Source: Bacteroidaceae bacterium (lineage in GTDB: Bacteria; Bacteroidota; Bacteroidia; Bacteroidales; Bacteroidaceae). Taken from it: 64,000 nucleotides of DNA. The stretch spans positions 1-64,000 of the forward strand of contig JAFZGA010000014.1 of the NCBI GenBank assembly GCA_017555585.1. The letters are read 5' to 3'. Below, in pieces: positions 1-8,956 of the stretch; position 1 is the stretch's first letter, and each line of letters starts with the position of its first letter. Under the pieces are notes generated by a model. That model did no database searches and was not told where the DNA came from. It was given only the letters and a program-made list of their open reading frames with translations. Made by a program: the position numbers and the translations under genes.

Positions 1-320
1 GATTTTGCTCGCTTACTCGCAGATTTAACTTCTTTGAATCTGCTTCTGCTCGCTTCAAAATTCAAATAAATTTGATTTTGCTCGCTTACTCGCAGATTTA
101 ACTTCTTTGAATCTGCTTCTGCTCGCTCCAAAATTCAAATAAATTTGATTTTGCTCGCTTACTCGCAGATTTAACTTCTTTGAATCTGCTTCTGCTCGCT
201 TCAAAATTCAAATAAATTTGATTTTGCTCGCTTACTCGCAGATTTAACTTCTTTGAATCTGCTTTCGCTCGCTCCAAAATTCAAATAAATTTGATTTTGC
301 TCGCTTACTCGCAGATTTAA
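1..320. repeat. 73-bp tandem repeat, about 4.4 copies
   Basis: Units begin at 1, 74, 147, 220 and 293, each opening with GATTTTGCTCGCTTACTCGC. The first four are full length with very few differences (TTCAAAA versus CCAAAA, TTCTGC versus TTTCGC). The fifth breaks off near 320, immediately before the -7 element of the next gene. Each unit contains the inverted pair CAGATT/AATCTG. The array reaches base 1 and may extend beyond the window. The length of 73 is not a multiple of three, so it cannot be one long coding repeat. Confidence 0.95.
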
Positions 321-323
321 TAT

Positions 324-331
324 TATCTTTG
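324..331 (+). promoter_or_regulatory. -7 promoter element for the DUF2027/Smr gene
   Basis: TATCTTTG matches the Bacteroides -7 consensus TAnnTTTG and lies 24 bases before the start codon. The nearest TTTG is at 296-299 inside the last repeat unit, a 24-base spacer that is longer than the usual 19-21, so the -33 element is uncertain. Confidence 0.5.
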
Positions 332-355
332 TGTCTATTAGCATAATATTGTAAT

Positions 356-1444
356 ATGAAAGTAGGCGACAAAGTACGTTTTATATATGAATGCGGTGGT
401 GGTGTTGTTACCGGCTTCCGTGGAAAGGATATTGTTCTTGTTGAGGACAAGGACGGTTTTGAGATTCCTATGCAGGTGCGCGAATGTGTTGTAGTGGATA
501 CAAACGAATACAATTTCCAGAAGAAGAGTGCGCCAAAGAAGGAAGAGCCTAAATCGAACAAACGTAGCACTCCGCAACCGGCAAAGAATGATGACGACGA
601 TGATGATTTCACTCCTGTGGTGACATACCGTCCGGCTGAACGCCCTGAGGGTGAGAAACTCAATGTGGTGTTGGCTTATTTGCCTATGGACGAAAAATCA
701 TTGAACAATTCTCGCTTCGAGGCTTATATCATTAACGACAGTAACTATTACATATATTTTACCTATCTTACAGCTTCGGGACGCAGCTGGACTGCCCGTT
801 GTAATGGATTGCTTGAACCTAACTCCAAAATGTTCATGGAGGAATTCGGTCGTGAGGAATTGAACGATATGGAACGTGTATGTGTGCAGTTGTTGCCGTT
901 CAAGGAGAACAAACCGTTTGCCTTGAAGCCGGCAATGACCGTTGAACGACGCATCGATACAGTCAAGTTCTATAAGTTGCATCTGTTCGGTAAGAATCCT
1001 TTCTTTGACGAGGGTGCACTTATATATGATATTGTTGTTGATGACAAACCTACAAAAGAGGTCTTTGCCGATGCCGAAGAGATAAAGAAGATAATCCTTG
1101 AAAACAAAAAGGGTGATGCACCTCAAAAGCCACAGCAGCACCAGAAATTGGCGAAGGGTAGTGATATCCTTGAGGTTGATCTGCATGCCGAGGAGTTGTT
1201 GGAGACAACAGCCGGCATGAATGCTTTCGATATATTGAGCTATCAGCTCGATGTTGTCAGAAAGACACTTGATGAAAACCTCAAATTCAAGAACAAGAAG
1301 ATTGTTTTCATTCATGGCAAGGGCGACGGTGTATTGCGTAGCCGCATCGCTCAGGAGTTGAGAAAGAAATACCCACGTTGCATTTCACAGGATGCATCAT
1401 TCCAGAAATATGGTTTTGGAGCTACAATGGTTATAATAAAATGA
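356..1444 (+). CDS. DUF2027 / Smr domain protein
   Basis: This 362-residue protein has the layout of the Bacteroidetes DUF2027 family with a C-terminal Smr (small MutS-related) domain. The N-terminal ~60 residues resemble a small beta-barrel and are followed by a lysine-rich, then acidic (DDDDDD) linker near residues 60-85. The Smr domain covers about residues 270-362 and shows the DLH motif and the HGKGDGVLR motif. Smr domains bind nucleic acid and some are nucleases; the substrate of this family is not known to me. The ATG at 356 follows a clear -7 box. The gene lies 21 bases ahead of pepT, so the two may be cotranscribed. Confidence 0.88.
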   Translation: MKVGDKVRFIYECGGGVVTGFRGKDIVLVEDKDGFEIPMQVRECVVVDTNEYNFQKKSAPKKEEPKSNKRSTPQPAKNDDDDDDFTPVVTYRPAERPEGEKLNVVLAYLPMDEKSLNNSRFEAYIINDSNYYIYFTYLTASGRSWTARCNGLLEPNSKMFMEEFGREELNDMERVCVQLLPFKENKPFALKPAMTVERRIDTVKFYKLHLFGKNPFFDEGALIYDIVVDDKPTKEVFADAEEIKKIILENKKGDAPQKPQQHQKLAKGSDILEVDLHAEELLETTAGMNAFDILSYQLDVVRKTLDENLKFKNKKIVFIHGKGDGVLRSRIAQELRKKYPRCISQDASFQKYGFGATMVIIK

Positions 1445-1465
1445 TTAATATTAAAAATTTAGGAT

Positions 1466-2704
1466 ATGGAAAATGTGAAAAAATATATGCTTGAGCGTTT
1501 TCTCAAGTATGTGACATTCGATACAGAGTCGTGTGACGACGCTACAGTTGTTCCAACAACCGAAGGTCAGTTCGTGTTTGCGCGTTACCTTGAGCAGCAG
1601 CTCAAGGAGATGGGGCTCGAAGATGTGCTGCTTGATGAAAAGGGTTACCTTTACGCAACGCTTCCTGCGAACTGCGATAACGAGTTGCCTGTTGTTGGTT
1701 TTATTGCCCATCTCGATACAAGCCCCGATATGAGCGGAAAAGATGTAAAACCTCGCGTAGTGGAGAATTATGCCGGTGGCGATATCGTCCTTGACGAAAA
1801 GGATAACATCGTACTCAAGGTATCGGACTTCCCTGAAGTGGAGAACTATAAAGGCGACGATGTTATTGTGACTGACGGACATACTCTGCTTGGTGCTGAT
1901 GACAAGGCTGGTGTTGCCGAGATTGTTACCGCTGTGGCATATCTGCAGGCACACCCTGAAATCAAACACGGCAGGATTCGTATAGCATTCAACCCCGATG
2001 AGGAGATTGGTCGTGGTGCACATAACTTCAATGTTTCATTGTTCGGCTGTGATTGGGCATATACCGTTGACGGTAGTTGCGAGGGTGAGCTCGAATTCGA
2101 GAACTTCAATGCAGGCAGTGCCTTGTTCACAATTCAGGGACGTAACGTACACCCTGGATATGCAAAGGGCAAGATGCTGAATGCATTGCGCGTTGCAACA
2201 GCTATCGTTGATGCAATTCCGGCTTTGGAGTCTCCCGAAAGTACTTGCGGATACGAAGGCTTCTATCATCTTATGGGCATCAATGGAGGTGTTGACCATG
2301 CCACTGTTTCATATATCATCCGCGACCATAGTCGTGAAATCTTCGAGAGCCGTATGGCTTTCATGAAGCAGGTCCTTGAGCAGATGACTGCCAAGTATGG
2401 CGAAGGTGTGGTGTCGCTTGATTTGAAGGAGCAGTACCGCAATATGCGCGAGCAGGTGGAGCCAAAGATGCATATCATAGAATTGGCGAAGAGTGCTATG
2501 GAACAGGCTGGTGTTGTTCCTGTCATTAAACCTATCCGTGGCGGTACCGACGGAGCGCAGCTTTCGTTCATGGGATTGCCATGTCCTAACCTCTTTGCAG
2601 GCGGCATCAACTTCCACAGCCGTTACGAGTTCGTTTCTGTCCAGGTTATGGAAAAGGCGGTTATGACTATTGTGAATATTGCAGCCGGTGTAAAGAATCT
2701 GTAA
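1466..2704 (+). CDS. pepT: peptidase T (tripeptide aminopeptidase)
   Basis: A cytoplasmic M20B zinc metallopeptidase that removes the N-terminal residue from tripeptides. At 412 residues it has the normal family length. Metal and catalytic residues are visible: AHLDTSPD (H82, D84), GADDKAG (bridging D145) and the DEE pair at 179-180 (catalytic Glu and metal ligand). [19 protein letters not shown] and the FHSRYE segment near the C terminus complete the active site. AGGAT precedes the ATG. The next gene begins 7 bases after the stop. Confidence 0.95.
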   Translation: MENVKKYMLERFLKYVTFDTESCDDATVVPTTEGQFVFARYLEQQLKEMGLEDVLLDEKGYLYATLPANCDNELPVVGFIAHLDTSPDMSGKDVKPRVVENYAGGDIVLDEKDNIVLKVSDFPEVENYKGDDVIVTDGHTLLGADDKAGVAEIVTAVAYLQAHPEIKHGRIRIAFNPDEEIGRGAHNFNVSLFGCDWAYTVDGSCEGELEFENFNAGSALFTIQGRNVHPGYAKGKMLNALRVATAIVDAIPALESPESTCGYEGFYHLMGINGGVDHATVSYIIRDHSREIFESRMAFMKQVLEQMTAKYGEGVVSLDLKEQYRNMREQVEPKMHIIELAKSAMEQAGVVPVIKPIRGGTDGAQLSFMGLPCPNLFAGGINFHSRYEFVSVQVMEKAVMTIVNIAAGVKNL

Positions 2705-2711
2705 TAAGCTT

Positions 2712-3089
2712 GTGAAAAAGACAATATATATATTGCTGGCTGTTGCTCTTTTCGCTTCATGCCAAAAGGCAGACAAGAACGGTGATCTTGACGGATTCTG
2801 GAAATTGTTGCAGATTGAGGAGCACGGGAGCGGTACAATTACCGATACAAAGGAGGATGACCGCTTCTGGAGTGTGCAACTCGATCTGATGACCACGACA
2901 GGCTATGGAAAAGGACGTTTTCAGCATGTCGGTGATTCACTTTATGTGCAGATGATTCATGTACCGTCAAATCCTCGTGAGGTAGGTTTGTATAACCCTA
3001 AGGATGAACGTTTCGAAGTCATACATCTAAGTGCGAAGAAGATGATTCTGCGCTCGGAGTATGTAGAATTGAATTTCCGTAAATTCTGA
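2712..3089 (+). CDS. small lipoprotein, lipocalin-like
   Basis: A 125-residue protein with a typical lipoprotein signal: a short basic start, a hydrophobic stretch and the lipobox LFASC, so the mature protein begins at Cys17 and is membrane anchored. The rest is beta-rich and resembles the lipocalin-like DUF4847/DUF4488 lipoproteins of Bacteroidales; this family assignment is from general resemblance only. The start is GTG at 2712, 7 bases after pepT, and no ATG gives a complete signal peptide. It probably belongs to the same transcription unit as pepT and the permease. Confidence 0.75.
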   Translation: MKKTIYILLAVALFASCQKADKNGDLDGFWKLLQIEEHGSGTITDTKEDDRFWSVQLDLMTTTGYGKGRFQHVGDSLYVQMIHVPSNPREVGLYNPKDERFEVIHLSAKKMILRSEYVELNFRKF

Positions 3090-3098
3090 CATTGTATC

Positions 3099-4334
3099 AT
3101 GAATCTGGAACTGTTTCTTGCACGAAGATTGTATAGCACGCGAAAGGGTGGGCGCAGGATTTCGCGTCCGGCCGTGGCTATTGCCCAATGGGGAGTAGCT
3201 GTGGGAACATTGGTGATGTTCGTGTCCATATGCATCATTGTCGGTTTCAAACAGCAGATCCGTGACAAGGTTATAGGCTTTGGCGGGCACATACAGGTTA
3301 TGAGCTACGAAGCACTCTCCGACGGCGCAACACCGGTGAGGGCCGATTCTGCTTTTCTCGAAGAGTTGTTGTCTGTTGACGGTGTTGAACATGTTCAGCC
3401 GTTTGCCGTCAAACCCGGTATGGTTGTGGGCAATGACGAGTACGAAGGCATACTCTTGAAAGGGGTCGGCAGTGACTATGACCTCTCATTCATAAAGGAT
3501 AATGTTATTGAGGGAAAATTGCCTGTGTGGAGCAACGACCGTCCGTCGAATGCTGTTGCGCTTTCAAGGAGTACTGCCGGGAAATTGAGAGTCAACGTAG
3601 GCGATAAAGTAAATGTGTATTTTCTGCAGGACGGTATAAAGGCACGCCGTATGACAGTCGATGCCATATACGAAACGCATCTCTCGGAACTTGATGACAT
3701 TATGGCACTTACCGATGTCTATACTGTCCGTCGTTTGAACGGTTGGGACAGTGATGAGTTTACAGGTGTGGAACTTGCTGTAAACGATTATGATATGGTC
3801 GATTTTGTGAGCGCCGGTGTAAATGAGGTTGTAGAACGTAACAACAGCAATGGTGATTCGCTGTATGCACCCACGATTGATGAGCTTTATCCTTCGCTCT
3901 TTGCATGGCTCAGCGTGCTTGACCAGACTGTGTGGCTGATACTCATACTTGTACTTTTCATCGCCGGCTTTACAACTGTGTCGGGATTGCTTATCCTCAT
4001 TCTCGAAAAGAGCAATTTTATAGGCGTGATGAAAGCCATCGGTTCGCGCGATGTCTCTATTGCAAGAGTGTTCCTTTACTATTCATGTTTCATAATAGGC
4101 AAAGGAATCCTGTGGGGTAATGTCATAGCGGTTGTTCTATGCCTGTTGCAGCAACAGCTCCAGATTGTGGGGCTGGATCCTTCGATGTATTATATGGACT
4201 GTGTGCCTGTTGGGTTTACATGGCTGCTCGTGCCGATGAACATTGGAATATTCGTGCTTTCGGTGTTGATGCTTCTGTTGCCTTCTATGTTCATTTCAAG
4301 GATTGAGCCTACAAAGGCAATCAAGTTCGAGTGA
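3099..4334 (+). CDS. FtsX-like ABC permease of the LolC/LolE type
   Basis: A 411-residue inner-membrane protein with one transmembrane segment near residues 27-50, a large periplasmic region (about 60-270) and three transmembrane segments in the C-terminal 140 residues. This is the MacB/FtsX layout, and the N-terminal ARRLYS segment is typical of LolC/LolE-like proteins. In that family the permease pairs with a LolD-type ATPase to release lipoproteins from the inner membrane. No such ATPase is adjacent. It follows a lipoprotein gene by 9 bases and ends 3 bases before a convergent gene. Confidence 0.85.
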   Translation: MNLELFLARRLYSTRKGGRRISRPAVAIAQWGVAVGTLVMFVSICIIVGFKQQIRDKVIGFGGHIQVMSYEALSDGATPVRADSAFLEELLSVDGVEHVQPFAVKPGMVVGNDEYEGILLKGVGSDYDLSFIKDNVIEGKLPVWSNDRPSNAVALSRSTAGKLRVNVGDKVNVYFLQDGIKARRMTVDAIYETHLSELDDIMALTDVYTVRRLNGWDSDEFTGVELAVNDYDMVDFVSAGVNEVVERNNSNGDSLYAPTIDELYPSLFAWLSVLDQTVWLILILVLFIAGFTTVSGLLILILEKSNFIGVMKAIGSRDVSIARVFLYYSCFIIGKGILWGNVIAVVLCLLQQQLQIVGLDPSMYYMDCVPVGFTWLLVPMNIGIFVLSVLMLLLPSMFISRIEPTKAIKFE

Positions 4335-4337
4335 TTA

Positions 4338-5249
4338 TCATTCAAACAGGTGCATATTTTCCTTGAACAATTCGTAGTAGTACCTTACGTTTTCAAGGTT
4401 ATACCACTGTTCCGTTCTTATTGGGTTTGAATCGAGGTCGTAGATCTTTGCGCCCGGTATTGACAACAAGAACGGTGAGTGTGTGGCTATTATGAACTGG
4501 CAACGGAAGGCGCGCATTGCTCCTGTGAGATATTTTACCAGTTCTATCTGCCATTTTGCCGACAAGCTGTTCTCGGGTTCATCGAGCAGTATCAGCGAAT
4601 CGTTTATTATTGACTCAACGAAAAACTCGAATGCAGTCTCTCCGTTCGACTGCTCCTTGCTGTTTCTCTGCAATTGCGCCTTGATGAATCTTGAGCAACT
4701 TGATTTTTTTGCGCCGAGAATCCTTTTGTACTCGTTGAACACTCTTGGGTCGGTAAGGTTCTCGCGTGGCAGGTCGGGCATATTGAAATACTCGTTTGCA
4801 AGTTCCTCCCTGCGTTGGTCAATGTATTCGTTCTCCTCTCTTTTTTTCAGCATCGCGTCAAACACATCGTCGCTGACGAGTATCTTTCCGCGCTGTATGC
4901 ACCGCTCTGCATTCAAGTCTGCCGCCTTGTAACTGCATATCTTTATGTAATCGTCGAAACAACTGCTTCTGTTGTATCGTGTAAGCCTTTCCAGGTGCAG
5001 ATGCTGTGCTATCACATTCAGCAGTGTGGTCTTTCCCGAGCCGTTGCCGCCGTAGAGAATTGTTATATCCTCAAATTCGAAATTGTGCAGTCCGCGCAGA
5101 TAGAAGTTGTTCCACGGATACCAGGTATTCAGGTGGGTATTGTTGCTTGCCATAGGCATATTGTCGGGCAACTTTTCATAGCCCGACCGTGTGAAATATT
5201 CATCAACCCAACGGTCTTTCGGAATTTCGAAACTTTTGAGGTATATCAT
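4338..5249 (-). CDS. AAA family ATPase (ABC/SMC-like)
   Basis: A 303-residue stand-alone ATPase. Walker A is GGNGSGKTT at about 67-75. Walker B is LILLDEPENSLSAKW near residue 217, and the H-loop is ATHSPFLLS near 255. This is the pattern of predicted ATP-binding proteins of the AAA_15/AAA_21 group. No nuclease (OLD/TOPRIM) domain or neighbouring partner is visible, so the target is unknown. The start at 5249 lies just downstream of the lysA terminator hairpin. Confidence 0.8.
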   Translation of the reverse strand: MIYLKSFEIPKDRWVDEYFTRSGYEKLPDNMPMASNNTHLNTWYPWNNFYLRGLHNFEFEDITILYGGNGSGKTTLLNVIAQHLHLERLTRYNRSSCFDDYIKICSYKAADLNAERCIQRGKILVSDDVFDAMLKKREENEYIDQRREELANEYFNMPDLPRENLTDPRVFNEYKRILGAKKSSCSRFIKAQLQRNSKEQSNGETAFEFFVESIINDSLILLDEPENSLSAKWQIELVKYLTGAMRAFRCQFIIATHSPFLLSIPGAKIYDLDSNPIRTEQWYNLENVRYYYELFKENMHLFE

Positions 5250-5264
5250 GTTCAGGTCATTGAA

Positions 5265-5297
5265 AAAATGTGGTAACGCATCGCGTTACCACATTTT
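5265..5297 (-). terminator. terminator of the lysC-lysA operon
   Basis: A long hairpin with arms of about 15 bases (core GTGGTAACGC/GCGTTACCAC) and a 3-base loop, located directly after the lysA stop. Read on the minus strand it ends in a run of T. It separates lysA from the AAA ATPase gene. Confidence 0.85.
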
Positions 5298-5299
5298 TG

Positions 5300-6463
5300 T
5301 TATTCAAGTTCAGTTGACAGAACTGCTTTGGGTAACTCACGGCAGTTGTAGCCGAATGCCATCGCTTCGCCGTATGCTCCTGCAGAGCGTATCGCCAATA
5401 TGTCGCCACGCTCTGTTTCAGGTATTCTGCGCTCTTTGCAGAACACGTCCGATGACTCGCATATAGGGCCGACAACGTCATAAAGTCCGTCGGCTTTGTC
5501 CGATGTGAGGTTCTCAATTCGGTGGTACGCATCGTACATGGCTGGGCGTATCAGGTCGTTCATTCCTGCATCAACAATGATAAACTTCTTGCAAGTACCG
5601 TGCTTGATGTATGTGGCGCGTGTTATGAGCGAACCGCATTGTGCGACAATGCTTCGTCCAAGCTCAAAATGCACCTGCTGTCCGGGGAACAGCTTCAGGT
5701 TATTCGCGTATGTCGAGAAGTAAAGCTCGAAATCAGGGATAGGATACTTGTCGGGTGCATCGTATCGTATACCGAGACCACCACCCACATTTATGTGTGG
5801 CAGCACAAGGTTGCGTGTCTCGTGCAACAGCTCCTGCAACTCGTTTATGCGTCCGCAGAGTGCAATGAAATCGTCCATTACAAGTATCTGTGAACCTATA
5901 TGGAAATGCAGACCGATAAGCTCAAGGTGTTCCAGACCCTCAATGATGTCTATCACCTCGTCGAGCTGCTCATAGTTCACTCCGAACTTGTTCTCGGCAA
6001 GGCCGGTTGTGATGTTCGAATGTGTGTGCGCTCCAACGTTGGGGTTTACTCTTATTGCAACCTGTACCTTCACGTTGCGCTCGGCAGCAAGACGTTCAAT
6101 GGCTTCAGCCTCGGGAACCGACTCTACATTGAAACAGAATATACCTGCATCAAGCGAGTAGGCAATCTCCTTGTCGGTCTTTCCAACACCGGCAAAGACA
6201 ACTTTTCCGGGGTCAATGCCTGCGTTGATTGCTGCACGTACCTCACCGCCACTCACGCAGTCTGCACCCATGCCCGATGATTTGATAATCTCGAGCAACT
6301 GTGGGTTGAAGTTTGCTTTTATGGCATAATGTACGTGAAAACCGTCGTATTTGCCAGCCTCTTCCAATGCTTTGTCGAGTGTTCTGCGCAACAGTTCTAC
6401 ATCATAGTAATAGAACGGTGTTTCGATACCCGAAAATTTTTCAACAGGGAATATCGTTGTCAT
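5300..6463 (-). CDS. lysA: diaminopimelate decarboxylase
   Basis: Catalyses the last step of lysine synthesis, meso-diaminopimelate to L-lysine, with PLP. The PLP lysine is in HYAIKANFNP (K49). HFHIGSQI and the glycine-rich NVGGGLGI follow, and the C-terminal half carries the CESSD motif and the AGAYGEAMAFGYN segment that completes the active site across the dimer. At 387 residues it is slightly shorter than many homologues but complete. It follows lysC by 8 bases, so both lysine-pathway steps are cotranscribed. Confidence 0.95.
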   Translation of the reverse strand: MTTIFPVEKFSGIETPFYYYDVELLRRTLDKALEEAGKYDGFHVHYAIKANFNPQLLEIIKSSGMGADCVSGGEVRAAINAGIDPGKVVFAGVGKTDKEIAYSLDAGIFCFNVESVPEAEAIERLAAERNVKVQVAIRVNPNVGAHTHSNITTGLAENKFGVNYEQLDEVIDIIEGLEHLELIGLHFHIGSQILVMDDFIALCGRINELQELLHETRNLVLPHINVGGGLGIRYDAPDKYPIPDFELYFSTYANNLKLFPGQQVHFELGRSIVAQCGSLITRATYIKHGTCKKFIIVDAGMNDLIRPAMYDAYHRIENLTSDKADGLYDVVGPICESSDVFCKERRIPETERGDILAIRSAGAYGEAMAFGYNCRELPKAVLSTELE

Positions 6464-6471
6464 CGTCAGGA

Positions 6472-7794
6472 TTATTTGTTCTCGAAAATAGATGCACTGA
6501 GTGAACGCAAAGCTCTTACCTTATCCTCTTCGCGAACAAGGAACGAAATGTTGTAGTTGCTGCCACCGTATGATACCATACGTACAGGAATATCCTTCAT
6601 TGCCTCCATTGCACGTGCCTCGAAACCGGTGTTCTCCCAGTTCAGGTCACCTACAACGCAGATGATACACATGTTCTTGTCAACGGTGATAGTACCTATT
6701 TTCTGCAACTCTGCAACAATTTCATCAAGTCTCTTGTCGTCGTCGATAGAAACAGATACTCCAACCTCTGATGTACAGATCATGTCGATAGATGTGTGGT
6801 AGCTCTCGAAAATCTCGAATACCTTGCGCAAGAAACCGTATGCAAGCAACATGCGACCGCTCTTTATCTTGATAGCTGTGATGTTGTCCTTTGCAGCGAT
6901 AGCCTTTATTTCACCCGGACGTGTAAGGTTATTGTCAATTCGTGTACCTTCGGCTGTCGGGTCCATTGTGTTCAGCAAGCGTACAGGTGTGCCTGTGAGC
7001 TTTGCCGGCAGAATGCATGTAGGGTGTAGGATTTTCGCGCCGAAGTATGCAAGCTCCGCGCTCTCCTCAAAGTGAAGGTTACGTACGGGTCTTGTGTTTT
7101 CCACGATACGTGGGTCGTTGTTGTGTACACCGTCAATGTCGGTCCAAATCTGTACCTCGTCAGCATTTACGGCCGAACCGATAAGTGTTGCAGTGTAGTC
7201 GCTGCCACCACGCTGCAGGTTGTCGTAGCTGCCCTTGTGGTTCATGCAGATGAAGCCCTGGGTGATGTATATCTTACCTCTCTTCTCCATGTCTATAAGT
7301 GGGAGAAGGTGTTCGCGGATATATGCGATGTCAGGCTCGCCGTTCACAGCAAGGCGCATGAAGTCTAGTGCGTTCAGCAATTCAACGTCAAGCCCTAGCT
7401 CGCGCATGTATATTGTCACCATGTTGGTCGAGATAATCTCACCCTGAGCCACGATCTCCTTTTCAAGGTCATCGCAAAGAGGCTTTGTCGCCAGGTCGCG
7501 TAAGTGAGCGAAAATCTCGTTCACCTTGTCTGTAGCACTCTTTATAGCCTCTTCGCTCTTGTAGAGGTCCTTGATTGTCTGCATGTACTTTGTCTGCAGG
7601 AATGTAGAGTGTTCGCAGGCGCCGTTAACGTTGCCGTTACGAAGATAGTTTGTAAACTCGATAAGTGAATTTGTTGTTCCCGACATAGCCGAAAGGACAA
7701 CGATCTTTGGTTCTCCGTCCGAGATGAGACGTACCACGTTTTGCATGCGCTCGGCAGAACCTACTGATGTTCCGCCAAATTTCAGTACTTTCAT
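6472..7794 (-). CDS. lysC: aspartokinase, monofunctional
   Basis: Phosphorylates aspartate at the head of the lysine/threonine/methionine pathway. The nucleotide-binding N terminus is KFGGTSVGSAERM, and the RGGSDYTATLIG segment lies near residue 200. The C-terminal ~150 residues form tandem ACT domains, the usual site of feedback inhibition. With 440 residues it lacks a fused homoserine dehydrogenase. It sits 3 bases downstream of an ftsE-like gene and 8 bases upstream of lysA, which suggests a lysine-feeding role; which amino acid inhibits it cannot be read from sequence. Confidence 0.93.
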   Translation of the reverse strand: MKVLKFGGTSVGSAERMQNVVRLISDGEPKIVVLSAMSGTTNSLIEFTNYLRNGNVNGACEHSTFLQTKYMQTIKDLYKSEEAIKSATDKVNEIFAHLRDLATKPLCDDLEKEIVAQGEIISTNMVTIYMRELGLDVELLNALDFMRLAVNGEPDIAYIREHLLPLIDMEKRGKIYITQGFICMNHKGSYDNLQRGGSDYTATLIGSAVNADEVQIWTDIDGVHNNDPRIVENTRPVRNLHFEESAELAYFGAKILHPTCILPAKLTGTPVRLLNTMDPTAEGTRIDNNLTRPGEIKAIAAKDNITAIKIKSGRMLLAYGFLRKVFEIFESYHTSIDMICTSEVGVSVSIDDDKRLDEIVAELQKIGTITVDKNMCIICVVGDLNWENTGFEARAMEAMKDIPVRMVSYGGSNYNISFLVREEDKVRALRSLSASIFENK

Positions 7795-7797
7795 ATT

Positions 7798-8487
7798 TTA
7801 AATTGTATTGTTGTTTTGTTCAATTAAAGTCATTTTCATATCCTTGCAGCGGTATGTCGTTCCGGGATATTCCTTCAGCCACTGCTCGTTGTGTGTAATC
7901 ATCAGCACAGCCATATTCTCCTCCTGGCTTATCCTGTGCAGAAGATTCATGATGTGCATTCCTGTCTCGTAGTCGAGGTTGCCGGTAGGCTCGTCTGCAA
8001 GCAACAGGGTAGGGCGGTTTAGTATTGCCCTGGCAATGACTATGCGCTGCTGTTCTCCGCCTGACAGTTCGTGCGGACGCTTGTATCCCTTCTGTGGCAG
8101 GCCAACGAGGTCCAGCACCTCCTGGATGCGCTCTTTGCGTTGCTGCTTGTCTTTCCATCCCGTGCATCGCAACACGAAGTCAAGGTTGTCGTATATGCTG
8201 CGGTCGGTGAGCAATTGGAAATCTTGGAATACTATACCTATGTTCCTGCGCAGTTTCTGTAATTTTCTGTTGCCTATCCTTGACATATCATATTCGTCCA
8301 TAACGACAGCCTTGCCGTCTGCAATGTCCACTTCGCCGTATAGCGTTTTCAGCAAGGTGGATTTTCCTGATCCTACAGGGCCTATTATATAGGCAAACTC
8401 ACCTGTGTTCAGAGTGAATGAGACATCTTCAAGGATGACCTTCGAGTCGATGCTGATGTCAACGTTGCTGTATTTGATTACTGGCAT
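7798..8487 (-). CDS. ftsE: ABC transporter ATPase, FtsE-like
   Basis: A 229-residue ATPase of the FtsE/LolD/MacB class. Walker A is GPVGSGKST (36-43), the signature is LSGGEQQR, and Walker B is LLADEPTGNLD. FtsE works with FtsX at the inner membrane to control cell-wall hydrolases during division. No FtsX gene is adjacent; the FtsX-like permease at 3099-4334 is more LolC/E-like. It is the first gene of the operon with lysC and lysA. The FtsE name rests on overall resemblance and context; LolD is the alternative. Confidence 0.75.
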   Translation of the reverse strand: MPVIKYSNVDISIDSKVILEDVSFTLNTGEFAYIIGPVGSGKSTLLKTLYGEVDIADGKAVVMDEYDMSRIGNRKLQKLRRNIGIVFQDFQLLTDRSIYDNLDFVLRCTGWKDKQQRKERIQEVLDLVGLPQKGYKRPHELSGGEQQRIVIARAILNRPTLLLADEPTGNLDYETGMHIMNLLHRISQEENMAVLMITHNEQWLKEYPGTTYRCKDMKMTLIEQNNNTI

Positions 8488-8735
8488 ATTTATGCTAATA
8501 TATAACTTTTATACAAAATTAGCCAAAAATCCCGACTGTGCAAAACGTTTGACCTATATTAAATATTATTTAACTGATGATGGTTGCCGGAATGGAATCT
8601 TTGAGAATGGTGCTCGTATTATTCCGTGCGAGTGTGACGATGTAAAATCTCGTGACAAGTGAATTTTTTCAAAGGTACTTTTGTTTGTCAAGTTTTTTAT
8701 TTCTGCTATGTTCCTTCAGGTTTGTCATCGAATTG

Positions 8736-8777
8736 TTTTGCCACAAGTTATAATGTTAGTCAAGAATGGCTAACATT
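8736..8777. repeat. TTTTGCCACA plus stem-loop motif, copy 1
   Basis: TTTTGCCACA is followed by the arms AATGTTAGTCA and TGGCTAACATT (one G-T wobble) around a 4-base loop. A close relative lies at 12227-12267 and a simpler one at 29017-29034. Confidence 0.6.
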
Positions 8778-8855
8778 GTAGTTGTTCGTAAAAAACGTGA
8801 TTGGATTGGGCTTGTTTTGGTATAGCACTATGTTTCTCAAACTTTTTCGTTTAAA

Positions 8856-8887
8856 ATTGTTTATTAATGATAGATTTATTAAATTTG
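8856..8887 (+). promoter_or_regulatory. promoter of wecB copy 1
   Basis: ATTG at 8856-8859, a 20-base spacer, and TAAATTTG at 8880-8887 match the Bacteroides -33/-7 promoter. The same promoter with identical spacing precedes wecB copy 2 at 14358-14389. Confidence 0.7.
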
Positions 8888-8956
8888 CAGAAATTTGCAT
8901 ATTCGGATGTGCCGTAATGGCAAAAGTCCGCTTGATAGACTTTAAATAAATAAATT

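Larger units (their letters stand above)
8488..8956. other. intergenic region ahead of wecB copy 1
   Basis: A divergent intergenic stretch of 469 bases. It holds a stem-loop at 8752-8777, preceded by TTTTGCCACA, that recurs at 12227-12267, and the wecB promoter at 8856-8887. The short frames here overlap the end of the ftsE-like gene or lack any recognisable protein, and I see no gene. Confidence 0.7.

Noticed and set aside
1..320. Possible CRISPR array
   Set aside because: The 73-bp units are directly adjacent without unique spacers, so this is a simple tandem repeat.
698..1315. Minus-strand 205-codon frame inside the DUF2027/Smr gene
   Set aside because: It is antisense to a well-supported gene and shows no family features.
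2309..2896. Minus-strand 195-codon frame over pepT and the lipoprotein gene
   Set aside because: It spans two genes on the other strand and its composition is that of an antisense shadow.
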